This document shows positions 18,734 to 28,821 of a stretch of DNA of 64,000 nucleotides, piece after piece. The position numbers were made by a program, and so were the translations under genes. Each line of letters starts with the position of its first letter. Position 1 is the first letter of the stretch. The stretch covers positions 868,001 to 932,000 of the forward strand of contig NZ_VFNI01000002.1 in the NCBI RefSeq assembly GCF_006715495.1. Direction: 5' to 3'. This DNA comes from Herbaspirillum sp. SJZ106 (GTDB lineage Bacteria > Pseudomonadota > Gammaproteobacteria > Burkholderiales > Burkholderiaceae_D). The notes under the pieces are model-generated. The model ran no database searches. It saw only the letters and a list, made by a program, of their open reading frames with translations, and was not told the DNA's origin.

Positions 18734-19510
18734 ATGAGCGGCAATGCACAACTGGCCAGCTTCCCCAGCCTCAAGGGAAAGCGGGTTTTCATCACCGGCG
18801 GCGGCACCGGCATCGGCGCTGCGATCGTCAGCGCCTTTGCCGAGCAGGGCGCACACGTGGCCTTCGTCGATATCGCCAAGGAACCCAGCGAGGCCCTGTG
18901 CCATGAGTTGGCGCAGAAGGGATTTCCCGCGCCGCTGTTTCGCCATTGCGACCTGCGCGACATCCCCGCTTTCCAGAAGATCATCGCCGATCTGCAAGGC
19001 GAGATCGGCGACTTCGACGTGCTGGTCAACAACGCCGCCAACGACGAGCGCCACAAGCTGGAAGACGTGAGCCTGGATTACTGGAACGACCGCATCGCCA
19101 TCAACCAGCGGCCATCGTTTTTCGCCGTGCAGTCGGTGGTGCCGGGCATGAAGCGCCGCGGCGGCGGCTCCATCATCAACTTCAGTTCCATCAGCTGGCA
19201 CCAGTCCAGCGGCGGTTTTCCGGTCTACACCACGGCCAAGGCCTCGACCCTGGGCCTGACCCGTGGCCTGGCGCGCGACCTCGGCCCGCACAAGATCCGC
19301 GTCAATACCGTCACGCCGGGCTGGGTCATGACCGAGCGCCAGATCAAGCTGTGGCTGGACGAGGAAGGCAAGCAGGCGATCGCGCGCAACCAGTGCCTGC
19401 CGGGCGAACTGCTGCCCTGGCACCTGGCGCGCATGGTGCTGTTCCTGGCGGCCGACGATAGCGAGATGTGCACGGCGCAGGAATTCATCGTCGATGCCGG
19501 ATGGGTGTGA
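18734..19510 (+). CDS. SDR-family aldose 1-dehydrogenase
   Basis: 258-residue short-chain dehydrogenase. Cofactor loop TGGGTGIG (21-28), NNA motif at 99-101, and catalytic S152, Y165 and K169 (VYTTAK). The segments PSLKGKRVFITGGG, NDERHKLEDV and INFSSISWH resemble the Caulobacter D-xylose 1-dehydrogenase and bacterial galactose/arabinose dehydrogenases. It would oxidise an aldose to the 1,4- or 1,5-lactone with NAD(P). SD AAGGAG precedes ATG 18734. It is 66 bases after the dehydratase stop, so the two probably form one operon. Exact sugar (xylose, arabinose, galactose or fucose) is open. Confidence 0.87.
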   Translation: MSGNAQLASFPSLKGKRVFITGGGTGIGAAIVSAFAEQGAHVAFVDIAKEPSEALCHELAQKGFPAPLFRHCDLRDIPAFQKIIADLQGEIGDFDVLVNNAANDERHKLEDVSLDYWNDRIAINQRPSFFAVQSVVPGMKRRGGGSIINFSSISWHQSSGGFPVYTTAKASTLGLTRGLARDLGPHKIRVNTVTPGWVMTERQIKLWLDEEGKQAIARNQCLPGELLPWHLARMVLFLAADDSEMCTAQEFIVDAGWV

Positions 19511-19581
19511 CGGCGTTGGCCGGATATCGACACTGATATCCCGGCCACTGCGCCAATGAAAAAGAGTCGCCCGTATGACGT

Positions 19582-19621
19582 AATGCCGTTCAGTTAAGCA
19601 CTGAACGGCATTTGTGTTTTT
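19582..19621 (+). terminator. terminator after the aldose dehydrogenase gene
   Basis: AATGCCGTTCAGT (19582-19594) pairs perfectly with ACTGAACGGCATT (19600-19612) around TAAGC, followed by TGTGTTTTT. A 13-bp stem with a T-rich tail. Confidence 0.85.
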
Positions 19622-19633
19622 GGAGTCCGGACT

Positions 19634-19743
19634 CCGTTCGCCCTGAGTAGCTGCGCAGCAGCGTATCGAAGGGCAGGCAAGAGCGCCAACGCTGGCACGC
19701 TGGCTTCGATACGGCCCTGGCGGGCCTACTCAGCCCGAACGGG
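19634..19743. repeat. palindromic intergenic repeat (GTTCG/CTACTCAG type)
   Basis: CCGTTCGCCCTGAGTAG at 19634-19650 is mirrored by CTACTCAGCCCGAACGG at 19726-19742 with two mismatches. Inside it, CGTATCGAAG and CTTCGATACG form a perfect second pair. Such units are dispersed intergenic repeats in many proteobacteria; the class is recognised from its shape. Confidence 0.7.
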
Positions 19744-19902
19744 TTCTGTGATGAGTTAGTCTGAACTGAACGGCGTTAGCCCGGATGGCGATTCTTTTTT
19801 ATTTCGGGAGTTGGCAATGCGGTGGGCAAGGGCTGCAAGTGTGGCGCCGAAGCCGCACTCGATGCAGCATTTCAGCTTGGCTTACTCTTCCTTACATTTC
19901 TT

Positions 19903-19927
19903 AAAAAAACTCGGCGCCGCAGCGCCG
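19903..19927 (-). terminator. terminator of the gbpR-like gene
   Basis: CGGCGC-CGCA-GCGCCG (19912-19927) followed on the minus strand by a run of seven Ts (plus-strand As at 19903-19909). It lies 43 bases beyond the LysR stop. Confidence 0.8.
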
Positions 19928-19969
19928 CCGCCCGGCAGCATAATGTTTCGCGAAGAAGGGCCGGGCCAG

Positions 19970-20911
19970 TCAGTAGATCATTTTCGCGACTTCGCGAATC
20001 GCCTGCAGCAGCATGGTGGCGCCGGGAGAGAGCAGGTTGTCCTGGCGCGTGATGATGCCGAAGCCGGCCATGCGGCAGGGCAGTTCGATGGGCAGGATAT
20101 CCATCAGGCGCGCCTGGGTGTAATAGCGCGCCACTTCGGTCGGCATGGCATACAGGAAATCGGTCTGCTGCAGCAGGCTGGTGATGAACAGGATGGCGGT
20201 GGTGTCGACCACATTGGATGGCGGCGCCAGGCCTTCTTCGCGGAACATCTGGTCGCAGCGCGCGCGCAGGATGCTGCCCTTGGGCGCCAGGATCCAGGGC
20301 TCGTTGGCCATATCCGACAGCTTGAGGTTGGGGTGCGCATGCAGCGGGTGGCCTACGCGCGCCACCGCGCACACGGGCTCGTCGGCCAGTTCCTGGTAAT
20401 GCAGGCCGTGTTTGGCTTCTTCATCGAGAATGTGGCCGATGATGAAATCCAGTTCGCCGTGCAGCAGCCGCGACAGCAGGATGTTGCTGCTTTCCACTTC
20501 CACGCCGATGCGCAGCATCGGCGCGTGTTCCTTCACGCGCGCGATCGCCGGAGGCAGCAGCGCCATGCCCGGCGACAAGATCACGCCCACATCCACCTGG
20601 CCCGACAGGCCCGACTTCAGCGCCACGATATCTTCATGCGCCTTGGACAGGCTGGTCAGCGCCATGCGCGCGTGGCGGATCATCGCCTCGCCGTAGATGG
20701 TGGGCCGCATGCCGCGCGGCAGGCGTTCGAACAGCGAGACGCCCAGCATGTCTTCCAGATCCTTGAGCTGCTTGGAGGCGGCCGGCTGGGTCATGTTCAG
20801 TTCGCTGGAGGCGCGATGGATGTTGCGTGTGTCGTCGAGGGCGATTAACAGCAGGAGTTGGCGTGTCTTCAATCGCGCCCGGAGAAACCAGTTGGGGTCA
20901 CTGTTTTTCAT
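19970..20911 (-). CDS. gbpR: LysR-family regulator, GbpR-like
   Basis: 313-residue LysR-type activator. The winged HTH lies at about residues 15-75 (NIHRASSELNMTQPAASKQLKDLEDMLGVSLFERLPRG, where the HTH is followed by the LysR dimer helix). The periplasmic-binding-like effector domain fills residues 95-300. N-terminal NWFLRARLKTRQLLLLIAL resembles GbpR, the regulator that activates chvE in Agrobacterium and its Azospirillum counterpart in response to galactose, arabinose and fucose. It is divergent to a porin, and a 35-bp element shared with chvE, ytfQ and fucD promoters lies 73 bases upstream. GbpR identity is likely but not proven. Confidence 0.85.
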   Translation of the reverse strand: MKNSDPNWFLRARLKTRQLLLLIALDDTRNIHRASSELNMTQPAASKQLKDLEDMLGVSLFERLPRGMRPTIYGEAMIRHARMALTSLSKAHEDIVALKSGLSGQVDVGVILSPGMALLPPAIARVKEHAPMLRIGVEVESSNILLSRLLHGELDFIIGHILDEEAKHGLHYQELADEPVCAVARVGHPLHAHPNLKLSDMANEPWILAPKGSILRARCDQMFREEGLAPPSNVVDTTAILFITSLLQQTDFLYAMPTEVARYYTQARLMDILPIELPCRMAGFGIITRQDNLLSPGATMLLQAIREVAKMIY

Positions 20912-21233
20912 ATGCCTCCGTGGAGCCTTTGTTTTAAATTTTTTACTTGGAATTTTTTGCTGCGGACGATGATATCAAATCGCATATCGGAATTGCGAAA
21001 GAATTCATTGGAAAGACATGAACCGAATACTTAGTATCTAGCCACATTCCAAGCGCGCAAAAATAAACGAACGCAGCGTTTGGGATGGGTAGAGAAGGTC
21101 GGGCAGCACCATAAACAAAAAGTTGGAAGACTGTCAGGATCGAGTCAGGTTCGGACGGTCAAGAGTGCGAGCTTGCACGACCAAAGCCCACCGACGAAAA
21201 AAATTTAAACAGCAATATCCACGGAGACTATTC
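20912..21233. promoter_or_regulatory. divergent promoter region of gbpR-like gene and porin
   Basis: 322 bases, AT-rich near 20930-21030, with no supported gene. The only clear motif is the 35-bp sugar-regulon element at 20984-21018. The porin SD (ACGGAGA) is at the right end. Confidence 0.65.
20984..21018 (+). promoter_or_regulatory. 35-bp sugar-regulon element between gbpR-like gene and porin
   Basis: Starts ATATCGGAATTGCG and ends AATTCATTGGAAAGACA. It matches the ytfQ copy at 25 of 35 positions, with ATATCGGA and AATTCATTGGA shared. Position fits autoregulation of the LysR gene and co-control of the porin. Confidence 0.6.
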
Positions 21234-22379
21234 ATGAAGCAAGTGAAGCCATCCTTTATTGGAGCAAAGACCCTGTGCGCGCTCGCGCTTCTGGGGGCAT
21301 TTTCGGCGCAGGCGCAAGCACAGACCAGCGTGACCATTTATGGTCGTATTGTTGCCGGCGTTGATTTTCAGACTAATGCAGGTCCCAATGGCCAGGGCAC
21401 CAAGTGGAGCGCCGCCAACAACCAGTGGGGCACCAGCATGATCGGCTTCAAGGGGACGGAAGACCTGGGTGGCGGCAACAATGCCTTCTTCCTGCTCGAG
21501 TCGGGTTTCAATTCGACCAAGGGCGGCGTCAACGGCACTGATACCAGCTCGTCAGCGCTGTTCAATCGCCGTTCCTACGTTGGCTTGGGTGGTTCCTACG
21601 GCTCGGTCAAGTTGGGCAAGAACCTGTTCATCAACAACGATATCTGGTTCCTGGATCCGACCGGCCAGCAAGCTATCGGCACTTCCGTCCTGGTGAATCA
21701 ACGCAACTGGCCAGGCGCCAGCAACGTGATCGAATACGCGAGCCCCGACTTCGGTGGTTTCACCGTGGGTTTGCAAACCAGCCTGGGTGAGAAGCCTGGT
21801 TCCTTTAGCCAAGGCGTGGACAATTCCGCGGCGGGCGGTTCCAGCGATGGCCGCAAGGACGGCATCTCGCTGGCCTACCAGAAGAACGGCCTGGAGCTGC
21901 GCGCAATCTATGACGTGGTGCGCGATGCCAATGGCAAGTACACCAATGTCTGGGCTCACTCGAAAGAGCTGATCCTGGGCGGTACCTACAAATTCGACAA
22001 ACTCAAGATGTTCGTCGGTTATGAAAACCTGCGTGCTCCTGATGCTACCGCTGGCGATCCGGATCGTGCCAACCATTACTGGATTGGCGCCAATTACGAT
22101 GTGACTCCGCAGTTCCAGCTGGTTGGCGCTTTCTTCCGCGTCAATGCCAATAATGGCACTGCAGGTGCAGCAGACAGCAAGTCGGGCGGCGGCGGCAGCG
22201 CCAACCTGTACATGGCGGGTATCAACTATTTCCTGTCGAAGCGCACGATGCTGTACGTTGATGTGGGTACTGTGCGCAATAGCGGCAATGCCTCGCACGC
22301 ACTGGAGTGGGGCAGCAATACCGGTGTTTCTGGCCTGAGCCAGACCGGCGGTTACTTCGGTATCGCCCATTCGTTCTGA
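21234..22379 (+). CDS. Gram-negative general porin (trimeric, betaproteobacterial type)
   Basis: 381-residue outer-membrane protein. Signal peptide of about 28 residues ends AQAQAQ, then SVTIYGRIVAGVDFQT, the usual first strand of Neisseria/Burkholderia-type porins. The chain ends in phenylalanine (GIAHSF), the outer-membrane insertion signal. Start ATG 21234 follows ACGGAGA; the 37-residue upstream extension is not signal-like. It probably lets monosaccharides cross the outer membrane for the importers of this region, since it shares a control region with the GbpR-like gene. Solute specificity is not known. Confidence 0.93.
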   Translation: MKQVKPSFIGAKTLCALALLGAFSAQAQAQTSVTIYGRIVAGVDFQTNAGPNGQGTKWSAANNQWGTSMIGFKGTEDLGGGNNAFFLLESGFNSTKGGVNGTDTSSSALFNRRSYVGLGGSYGSVKLGKNLFINNDIWFLDPTGQQAIGTSVLVNQRNWPGASNVIEYASPDFGGFTVGLQTSLGEKPGSFSQGVDNSAAGGSSDGRKDGISLAYQKNGLELRAIYDVVRDANGKYTNVWAHSKELILGGTYKFDKLKMFVGYENLRAPDATAGDPDRANHYWIGANYDVTPQFQLVGAFFRVNANNGTAGAADSKSGGGGSANLYMAGINYFLSKRTMLYVDVGTVRNSGNASHALEWGSNTGVSGLSQTGGYFGIAHSF

Positions 22380-22418
22380 TGTAGCAATCCTTCCTGAGGT
22401 GGTCTTGATGTAGTTTGA

Positions 22419-22444
22419 GGGCAGGCGCAAGCCTGCCCTTTTTT
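22419..22444 (+). terminator. porin terminator
   Basis: GGGCAGGC-GCAA-GCCTGCCC followed by TTTTTT: 8-bp stem, tetraloop and a six-T tail, 39 bases after the porin stop. Confidence 0.93.
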
Positions 22445-22543
22445 GCTTGTTACGATGACGATGTCGGCAGCGACAATTGGATATGCGCGCGTTTGCCAGG
22501 CCGGCAGGCGCGCTTGTGGATGATGCAATGTGAGGACGTGGCG

Positions 22544-23425
22544 ATGAAAGCGCAACTGGTGGTCGATGGGCGGCATGAACTGGGCGAAGGCGTGTTGTGG
22601 TGCGAACGCACGCAATCGGTATTCTGGACAGATATCCACGCCTCGCGCCTGTGGAACCATCATCCGCAAAGCGGCGCAACGCGCAGCTGGGGCATGCCGG
22701 AGCGGCTGTGCTGCTATGCCTTCACCGCCGACGCCCAGCAATTGCTGATCGGGCTGGAGTCGCGCCTGGCTTTCTTCAACCTGCTCACCGGCGTGATCGC
22801 GCCGATCTGCCGCATCGAGGACGATTTGCCGACGACCCGGCTCAATGACGGCCGTTGCGACCGCCAGGGCCGCTTCGTGTTCGGCACGCTCAATGAAGAT
22901 CCCGGCCGCGCGCCGATCGCCAGCTTCTATCGGCTCAACACCGACCTGGTGCTGGAGCGCCTGCCGTTGCCGGGCATCGCGATTTCCAACAGCATCTGCT
23001 TCAGTCCGGACGGCCGCCTGATGTACCACTGCGACACGCTGCAAAAGCGCATCATGTGCTGCGACTACGACACGCTCACCGGCGCCGTCGCCAACCAGCG
23101 CGTGTTCGCCGACCTGTCGGCGCAGCCGGGCAGCCCGGATGGATCGACGGTGGATGCCGACGGTTTTGTCTGGAATGCGCAATGGGGCGGTGCGCGCGTG
23201 GTGCGTTTCGCGCCCGACGGCAGCATCGACCGTATTGTTGAAATGCCGACCGCGCAGCCGAGCTGCGTGGCCTTCGGCGGTGCGCAACTGGATCGCTTGT
23301 ATGTGACCACCGCGCATGAGGGCATGTCGGCCGGCCAGCGCGCCGACGATGCCTTGGCCGGGGCCTTGTTCACGGTGCCGCTGGATGATGTGGGCGGCTT
23401 GCCGGAAGCGCGTTTCGGCGGCTGA
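22544..23425 (+). CDS. SMP-30/gluconolactonase-family sugar lactonase
   Basis: 293-residue six-bladed beta-propeller hydrolase. ELGEGVLW near residue 14 supplies the metal-binding glutamate, LNDGRCDRQGRF near 98 the Asn/Asp pair, and SPDGRLMYHCDT the further Asp ligands typical of SMP-30 sugar lactonases. It opens an aldonolactone to the acid, which fits between the aldose dehydrogenase at 18734 and the dehydratases. ATG 22544 has GAGGA (22532-22536) upstream; the longer frame from 22415 starts in the porin terminator. Substrate could be L-arabino-, D-galactono- or related lactone. Confidence 0.9.
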   Translation: MKAQLVVDGRHELGEGVLWCERTQSVFWTDIHASRLWNHHPQSGATRSWGMPERLCCYAFTADAQQLLIGLESRLAFFNLLTGVIAPICRIEDDLPTTRLNDGRCDRQGRFVFGTLNEDPGRAPIASFYRLNTDLVLERLPLPGIAISNSICFSPDGRLMYHCDTLQKRIMCCDYDTLTGAVANQRVFADLSAQPGSPDGSTVDADGFVWNAQWGGARVVRFAPDGSIDRIVEMPTAQPSCVAFGGAQLDRLYVTTAHEGMSAGQRADDALAGALFTVPLDDVGGLPEARFGG

Positions 23426-23452
23426 GCTTGCGGCGGCCGGGAACGCGGTGCG

Positions 23453-24310
23453 TCAGGCGCCGAAGCTGGAGTCGCCCATCAGCCGCGACAGCCGCGCCGA
23501 GATTTCCTGCACGATGCCTTGCACTTCATCCAGGCTGGGGTTGACCTTCTTGTCGATGCGTTCGATGTAAGGCACGTTCAGCGCCGCCAGCATGCGGTTG
23601 TTGGCGCCCATGACCGGATAGGACAGGTTGACCACGCCGCGGATCTGGCGGCTGTCCATGCGCGAATGCCCGCGCTTCCTGGTGTCTTCGATCTGGCGCA
23701 TCAGCTGCGCCGGTTCGATCTCCTGTTCGCCGTCCATGCGCACGTGGGCGGCCAGCATGCGGGCGCGTTCGGCGTCGTCGCGGAAGGCCAGCAGCACATG
23801 GCCGGAAGCGGTGTCGGTCAGGCTCACCAGCGCGCCCACCTTGAGGCCGAAGGCCCAGCGTTCGGGGCTGTCGACCTGGGCCACCACTACCACGCGGCCG
23901 GCTTCGTAGACCGTCAGGTGGGTCGACTGCACGGCGCGGTTGGCCAGTTCGGTCATGTGCGGCAGGGCGGTGCTGACCAGCGAGCGGATCGGCTGGTGGT
24001 GGTGGGCCAGCTCGAACAGCTTGAGCGAAAGCCGATAGTGGTCGTTGTCGGCAATCAGGTAGCCGCGCTGCTCCAGCGTGACCACCATGCGGAAGATTTC
24101 ATTGACGCTGCGGCCGAGCTGCCTGGAGAGCTGGTTCAGCGTCAGCATCTGCTCGGAGCGGCTCAGCAGTTCCAGGATGTCCAGCCCCTTGTCCAGCGCG
24201 GGCGCCGCATAACGGTTCCTGGCGCCGCCGGCGGCGACATCGTCGTCGGTCTCCGATGCGGTCTGGACGGCGGCGTATTCCGGCGTTGTGATTTTTCTGG
24301 TTCTGGGCAT
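23453..24310 (-). CDS. IclR-family transcriptional regulator
   Basis: 285-residue regulator. The winged HTH lies at about residues 36-100 (ALDKGLDILELLSRS, LTLNQLSRQLGRSVNEIFRMV) and the IclR effector domain follows. The GHVLLAF and NLSYPV segments of the effector domain are conserved. It is divergent from fucD, and two near-identical dyads (24396-24410 and 24548-24562) lie in the shared region. It therefore probably controls itself and the fucose cluster. Whether it represses or activates is not shown; a dyad at the fucD start fits repression. Confidence 0.92.
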   Translation of the reverse strand: MPRTRKITTPEYAAVQTASETDDDVAAGGARNRYAAPALDKGLDILELLSRSEQMLTLNQLSRQLGRSVNEIFRMVVTLEQRGYLIADNDHYRLSLKLFELAHHHQPIRSLVSTALPHMTELANRAVQSTHLTVYEAGRVVVVAQVDSPERWAFGLKVGALVSLTDTASGHVLLAFRDDAERARMLAAHVRMDGEQEIEPAQLMRQIEDTRKRGHSRMDSRQIRGVVNLSYPVMGANNRMLAALNVPYIERIDKKVNPSLDEVQGIVQEISARLSRLMGDSSFGA

Positions 24311-24395
24311 GGCGGCCTGGCCTGTTGGATTGCCTGTCTCGGGCGGGTTGGGCGGATGATTTTCCGTCGCAGATTTTAGAAGATTTTATAGGGCA

Positions 24396-24410
24396 TCAAA
24401 TTTTATTTGT
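24396..24410. promoter_or_regulatory. candidate IclR operator, iclR-proximal
   Basis: TCAAATTTTATTTGT: 14 of 15 bases identical to the dyad at 24548, with one arm base off perfect symmetry. Lies 86 bases upstream of the IclR ATG. Confidence 0.6.
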
Positions 24411-24463
24411 AAAAGTATTTTTTATTGATTGTGGATGGATGTCGCGTTGACATCTCCATTTCG

Positions 24464-24498
24464 ATATCGGTAGCGATTGAAACATCATCGGTTCGATG
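24464..24498 (+). promoter_or_regulatory. 35-bp sugar-regulon element upstream of fucD (divergent copy)
   Basis: Starts ATATCGGTAGCG and continues AAACATCATCGGTTCGATG. It matches the ytfQ copy at 24 of 35 positions and keeps ATATC and TCAT 16 bases apart. A perfect TTGACA lies at 24447-24452. It is the weakest of the four and could be coincidental. Confidence 0.4.
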
Positions 24499-24547
24499 CG
24501 ACGGCAATGGGAAAATAACAGGTATTCTTTGTAACTCATATATGAAA

Positions 24548-24562
24548 ACAAATTTTATTTGT
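24548..24562. promoter_or_regulatory. candidate IclR operator, fucD-proximal
   Basis: ACAAAT-TTT-ATTTGT is a perfect 6-3-6 inverted repeat ending 40 bases before the fucD ATG, probably at or after the transcription start. Its twin lies 152 bases away near iclR, a spacing that would allow DNA looping. Confidence 0.65.
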
Positions 24563-24602
24563 GAGTTATTTGGCTGCCGCCGGTAACCCATACGGACTGA
24601 CG

Positions 24603-26721
<2,119 letters not shown>

Positions 26722-26728
26722 GGCCGCC

Positions 26729-27076
26729 ATGCGATACCTGCTGGCACTGGACTTGAAGGACGATCCCGCGCTGATTGCGCAGTATGAGCAGCACCATCGC
26801 CGCATCTGGCCGGAAATAGCGCGGCACTTGCGGCATCACGGCGTGACCGGCATGCAGATCTACCGGCTGGGAACGCGCATGGCGATGGTGATGGAAACCG
26901 ACGATGCGGTCTATGACGCGGCGGCCATGGCGGCCGCGATGGAGAACGACCCGAAGGTGCGCGAATGGGAAGAACTGATGTGGCGTTTCCAGGCGCCCAC
27001 GCCATGGACGCCGGCAGGGCAGAAGTGGATCGCGATGGAAAAGATCTTCGATCTTTCGACGCAGGTCGTTCAATAG
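26729..27076 (+). CDS. L-rhamnose/L-fucose mutarotase family protein
   Basis: 115-residue RhaM-fold protein that interconverts sugar anomers. Active-site-type residues Y19, H22/H23 and the IWPEI motif (26-30) are in place. The start lies 7 bases after the SDR stop, so it is co-translated with the fucose enzymes. RhaM-like proteins act on L-rhamnose or L-fucose; the neighbourhood favours L-fucose. A palindromic repeat follows before the transporter genes. Confidence 0.88.
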   Translation: MRYLLALDLKDDPALIAQYEQHHRRIWPEIARHLRHHGVTGMQIYRLGTRMAMVMETDDAVYDAAAMAAAMENDPKVREWEELMWRFQAPTPWTPAGQKWIAMEKIFDLSTQVVQ

Positions 27077-27078
27077 CC

Positions 27079-27180
27079 GTCGTCCCGGCGAAGGCCGGGG
27101 CTCAGTGGCGGTCGTCATGCCTCGACGGCCGCTGACGGCCGCTGACCGACGCTGGATCCTGACCCTCGTCAGGACGACGA
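27079..27180. repeat. palindromic intergenic repeat (copy 2)
   Basis: Begins GTCGTCCCGGCGAAGGCCGG and ends CCTCGTCAGGACGACGA, with the same two-hairpin plan as the copy at 8751. It contains an internal tandem GGCCGCTGAC duplication near 27128-27147. It splits the fucose enzyme genes from the transporter genes. Confidence 0.7.
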
Positions 27181-27246
27181 GACGTGGAATAGGGAAATAA
27201 AAAATCGACGGCTACCCAGAAGAGCCGCTATGCAACCGAGGTGAGC

Positions 27247-28800
27247 ATGCAAGAACATTCAGAGACAAACAACACCCGCCAGGCGTCGCCACCGCCGCTG
27301 ATCGCGCTGCGCAATGTCAGCAAGCGCTTTCCCGGCGTGCTGGCGCTGGACAATTGCCAGTTCGACCTGGTGCCGGGCGAAGTCCACGCGCTGATGGGCG
27401 AGAACGGCGCCGGCAAGTCGACGTTGATGAAGATCCTCTGCGGCGTCTACCAGAAGGACAGCGGCGAGATCCTGGTCGACGGCCGTCCGGCCGAGATCGA
27501 TGAACCGCGCGCGGCGCAGGCGCTGGGCATCGGCATCATCCATCAGGAACTGAACCTGATGAACCACCTGAGCGCCGCGCAGAACATCTTCATCGGGCGC
27601 GAGCCGAAGAAGGGCCTGGGCCTGTTCATCGACGAGGAGCGCCTCAACCGCCAGGCCGCGGCCATCTTCGAGCGCATGCGGCTCGACCTCGATCCGCGCA
27701 CGCCGGTCGGCCAGCTCACCGTGGCGCGCCAGCAGATGGTGGAAATCGCCAAGGCGCTGTCCTTCGATTCGCGCGTGCTGATCATGGACGAGCCGACCGC
27801 GGCGCTCAACAACGCCGAGATCGCCGAACTGTTCCGCATCATCCGCGACCTGCAGGCGCAGGGCGTGGGCATCGTCTACATCTCGCACAAGATGGACGAG
27901 CTGCGCCAGATCGCCGACCGCGTCACCGTCATGCGCGACGGCAAGTACGTCGCCACCGTGCCGATGGCCGGCACCTCGATGGACGCCATCATCTCGATGA
28001 TGGTCGGCCGCCAGCTCGACGGCGCGCAGCGCGTGCCGCCCGACACCTCGGCCAACGAGGTGGTGCTGGAGGTGCGCGGCCTGTCGCGCGCACGGGCGAT
28101 CCGCGATGTCGGCTTCAAGCTGCGGCGCGGCGAGATCCTCGGCTTCGCCGGGCTGATGGGCGCCGGCCGCACCGAGGTGGCGCGCGCCATCTTCGGCGCC
28201 GACCCGCTCGAGGCCGGCGAGATCTTCATCCATGGCGGCCGCGCCATGATCAAGTCGCCGGCCGATGCGGTGGCGCACGGCATCGGCTATCTCTCGGAAG
28301 ACCGCAAGCATTTCGGCCTGGCCACCGGCATGGACGTGCAAACCAATATCGCCATGTCCAGCCTGGACCGCTTCACCCGGCGCGGCATGTTCCTCGACCA
28401 GCGCGCCATCCGCGACACCGCGCAGGGCTACGTGCAGCAGCTGGCGATCAAGACGCCGTCGGTGGAGCAGCAGGCGCGCCTGCTGTCGGGCGGCAACCAG
28501 CAAAAGATCGTGATTGCCAAATGGCTTTTGCGCGACTGCGACATCCTGTTCTTCGACGAGCCCACGCGCGGTATCGATGTCGGCGCCAAGAGCGAGATCT
28601 ACAAGCTGCTCGACGCGCTGGCGGCGCAGGGCAAGGCGATCGTGATGATTTCTTCCGAGCTGCCCGAGGTGCTGCGCATGAGCCACCGCGTGCTGGTCAT
28701 GTGCGAAGGGCGCATCACCGGCGAGCTGTCCGCCGCCGAGGCGACCCAGGAAAAGATCATGCAACTGGCCACCCAGCGCGAATCGGCCGTCATCCAATAA
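27247..28800 (+). CDS. fucose-cluster sugar ABC transporter ATPase (RbsA-like)
   Basis: 517-residue tandem ATPase of the CUT2 sugar class. First half: Walker [10 protein letters not shown], Walker [12 protein letters not shown]. Second half: [17 protein letters not shown] and [14 protein letters not shown] 27247 has GAGG (27238-27241) five bases upstream; the GTG at 27241 lies inside that site and is not used. It forms an importer with the permease and binding protein that follow. L-fucose is the likely substrate from context only. Confidence 0.9.
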   Translation: MQEHSETNNTRQASPPPLIALRNVSKRFPGVLALDNCQFDLVPGEVHALMGENGAGKSTLMKILCGVYQKDSGEILVDGRPAEIDEPRAAQALGIGIIHQELNLMNHLSAAQNIFIGREPKKGLGLFIDEERLNRQAAAIFERMRLDLDPRTPVGQLTVARQQMVEIAKALSFDSRVLIMDEPTAALNNAEIAELFRIIRDLQAQGVGIVYISHKMDELRQIADRVTVMRDGKYVATVPMAGTSMDAIISMMVGRQLDGAQRVPPDTSANEVVLEVRGLSRARAIRDVGFKLRRGEILGFAGLMGAGRTEVARAIFGADPLEAGEIFIHGGRAMIKSPADAVAHGIGYLSEDRKHFGLATGMDVQTNIAMSSLDRFTRRGMFLDQRAIRDTAQGYVQQLAIKTPSVEQQARLLSGGNQQKIVIAKWLLRDCDILFFDEPTRGIDVGAKSEIYKLLDALAAQGKAIVMISSELPEVLRMSHRVLVMCEGRITGELSAAEATQEKIMQLATQRESAVIQ

Positions 28801-28821
28801 TCCACAGGCTCCCAGGCGATC

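Larger units (their letters stand above)
19511..19969. other. gene-free stretch between two convergent genes
   Basis: 459 bases. It contains a strong terminator for the dehydrogenase (19582-19621), a large palindromic repeat (19634-19743), and a terminator for the leftward LysR gene (19903-19927). ORFs over it have no recognisable protein features. Nothing else is seen. Confidence 0.7.

Noticed and set aside
16877-19423. 848-residue open frame antisense to the dehydratase and dehydrogenase genes
   Set aside because: Same shadow pattern: composition skewed to His, Gln and Arg, with no motif. The sense genes have Fe-S cysteines and SDR residues.
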